DNA of 64,000 nt from Hemicentrotus pulcherrimus (taxonomy: Eukaryota > Echinodermata > Echinoidea > Camarodonta > Strongylocentrotidae), in NCBI GenBank assembly GCA_003118195.1, contig BEXV01001089.1:26892-90891 (forward strand), given 5' to 3'. Each line of letters begins with the position of its first letter. Position 1 is the first letter of the stretch. Of the stretch, positions 54,013 to 57,000 are shown piece by piece. A program made the position numbers and the translations under genes. The notes below the pieces were generated by a model. It worked only from the letters and a program-made list of their open reading frames with translations, searched no databases and was not told the origin of the DNA.

Positions 54013-57000
54013 GAACAGTAGAAAAAAGAGAGGAACTTACAGAGAGTGTGAAAGAAGTGGTTGCATTAACTTCAACATAATGAGGATGGGTGAGCAGAAA
54101 AGGACATTCTGAGGCATTAGTTGGCACATGGACAGTTCTCTCATCCACTGAAAGGGAAAGCGAAAACAAAAACGATAAGAAATAATGCCTCTAGTACTAT
54201 AGAGACAGAATAGTTATGTAAAAAAAAACATTTGTAACACTGTGATATGACATACATATATTAACCTATTTGATACCGAAAATTTGACACCACATATCAA
54301 AGTTGAAAGTATCTAATTCTGTTTAGTACTTTCAATGTTTATTAGTGTAAACCATATTCCATGTTATCCACTTTCAACTAAATATTTTAGATTTAATGGT
54401 ACCCTTGAAAGGATCCGGTAACTTTGTCTCAGATTCTAAAACAAAGTCCTGGAATTAGCTCATGCAAAATTTATAAACCTTCAGGTCAGTCAAGAACCCC
54501 ATGACTTTTACAAGCCGATCGCCAGTCTGATTATCAAGATATTTATGATTGGAATTACAAATTGTAAAACCGTTTGCCAAACGGTTTTCATAACATTACA
54601 GTCTATTGGGGAAAACGAGTATGGTAAAACCAGTCATTCAAAGATTTTTAATTTTTTGAGGCACTTCTTGATCATTTTGAAGCGCAAATTTTTTAGGGCT
54701 TCATTATTACACCATATCACAGACACAGATAACACGTAGGGCTGTGCAGTTAACATTTAACATTGTTAAACGATGCCTTTAATTGCATGTTAAATGACTT
54801 GCATCTGGTCTGTATTTTTGATGTGTATGTGTACATGCTTTCCTTGGAATTCAATCAGATTGAACTTAATGTTGAACTTAAAAATCAAACTTCAAATGTG
54901 TAACTTGAAAACAGGTGGTCTTTAAAGCTAGGTGATCTTTTAGCAAGGCGACCTTTTAGCAAGGCGATCTTTCTACCCAGGTGGCTGCAGATTTTTTCAC
55001 TATACATTAAAAGCCCCTCCACACTAGTTTGGCCAGGAGGGATTAGACCTCCCTGCATGGTCACTGACAGGTGGTTATCTCATCAAATCAGCTATTGATT
55101 AACATAAGAAAAGGGGGACCATGGGGGATCAATGGTCACCGTTTTGGCATTGTTTGCTATAAAGAGGGAGCAAGTAGCTATAAGTAGTGGATATAAATCA
55201 TCCTCACCTAGATTAAATGCAATGAGAGTGCTGTCCTCCATGACCTCATCGCCTTCTAGGATGAAGACGCCACTGGATGTTGTGAGGTTCATCCCATCTG
55301 AGATCCAGCGGTATACGAAATCATCTCTGCTGTTTAGTGTTCCTGAAATTTAAGAAAAAATGTGTGTAGCACCATGAATGCCCCTTAATCTTTTCGTTTA
55401 AATTTTAGGACAGCTATCACCATATTAATATTCTGCTTCTAATAATATACCCCGCAACTACACTATACATGTCCATTTCATCCAAATGCACAAGATGCTC
55501 AAAGTAAGTACACATTACTCTGGATTTAGCTTTGCTATCAATTCCAGCGTCACAGCATTCAATAATTCCTCCTACATGTACAAGGTATTTACTACACCTG
55601 GGTGGAGAATGGCAAATCGAGATTTGGGTAAAAGATTTGCCAAATGATATGAGTGCCAAAGTCAAGTGCTTAAGTCAATGGAATATGACACCTCTACAGA
55701 TATGGATACATATGTAGTATACATGTACATAATATCTGTAAAGTGCCTAGAGACGTTGTAGATGTATTATGCTACGCTCACAAAGGTTTGTACGAATCTC
55801 TGTTTTTCCATTGTCTTCCAGAATTTCCATAGTGAAAAAATTGTTCATAATGTCATATGTGATGGAGGCATAAAGCACTATATAAAAGCGGAATATTATT
55901 ATTATATTATCATAAGTCGGTAACCATTTGATTACTTTCTAGAGGAGGCGCGATAGCTCAGTCGGTAGAGCATTGGTCTTGTAATCCGGTGACCCGGGTT
56001 CGAAACCAAGGCGATGCGCTAGTGCCCTTTGGTAAGGCATTAATCCTCATTACCAGGTCCCTCGGAGAGGACCTAAAGCCGTCGGCCGTCTGGTTGCTTA
56101 CTTACAAGCATTTATGCTTTCTTAGTAGTCAGGTAAAATAACCAACACCATTCATTCATTCATTCATTCATTATCATAAATTCAAGTACAGATACTGCAT
56201 TATCTTTATACCAATATTTGATGCCCAATATAGTAAACCAACCTCAGTCACGACTTAAACCCAGACGGGTTGTGTAGATACAATGTGGAGGTGTCGTGGT
56301 CTAATGGATATGTCTAACTGTGGATCACATAGTTCACGGTTCGAGTCCTGCCGTGGCACTAATGTCCTTTGACTACATGTTGATTTAAATCTACAGTTGC
56401 CACACTTGACCCCCTGTGAGATATATGGATACCTGTCAGGAATTAATTCCTTGAAATGCTAGAGCACCATAATGGCAGCTGTGCTAAAACCGAGGTAATT
56501 GTTGTGTTCGACAGACATGAGCAGTATTATTATTATTATTCCCTGATTCATAGAGAATGAAGTTTCACCGTCTTTACCTCAATTCAAATGAACATGATTT
56601 TTTAATGACTACAAGGTAGATCGCATTTTTAAAAATTTCATTGACCAGGAAATCTCAAACTATGTGGAAACTATTTTGTTGGAAATGATCTTTCAAATAC
56701 ATAAAGTGGAAAATAAAGAGTAAATTGTTTTTGACTTACCGTCAAAAGATGTGACAAGTGCCACTTTACCAAGTGACAGAGGATACAGATGAAGAGTTAA
56801 GTTGCTGATGGGCTCCTGAACTAACAGTGTGACCACTGTGTATGCCTCAGAAACATTGTTGAAAGCTGTGATGTTCACATAGTGCAATCCAGTCTCTGAG
56901 GGTAGTATGGTGACCACAAACATTGCATCCTCGTTTGATTCTGACTGCAGTAATTCTTCTTTCCCGTTCTCATTGATGGTGAACTTTACATGAGAGCCAC

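Larger units (their letters stand above)
43840..54040. other. 10.2-kb intron 4
   Basis: Exons 4 and 5 join in phase 0 across it. Contains SINE pieces, two dispersed repeats, CT and TTC microsatellites and a 150-N gap. No exon or other gene recognised; the open frames of 60-130 codons in it show no family motif. Confidence 0.65.

Noticed and set aside
55943..56015. Functional tRNA-Thr gene
   Set aside because: T-arm and acceptor stem do not pair and the sequence continues into a SINE body found at three other sites.
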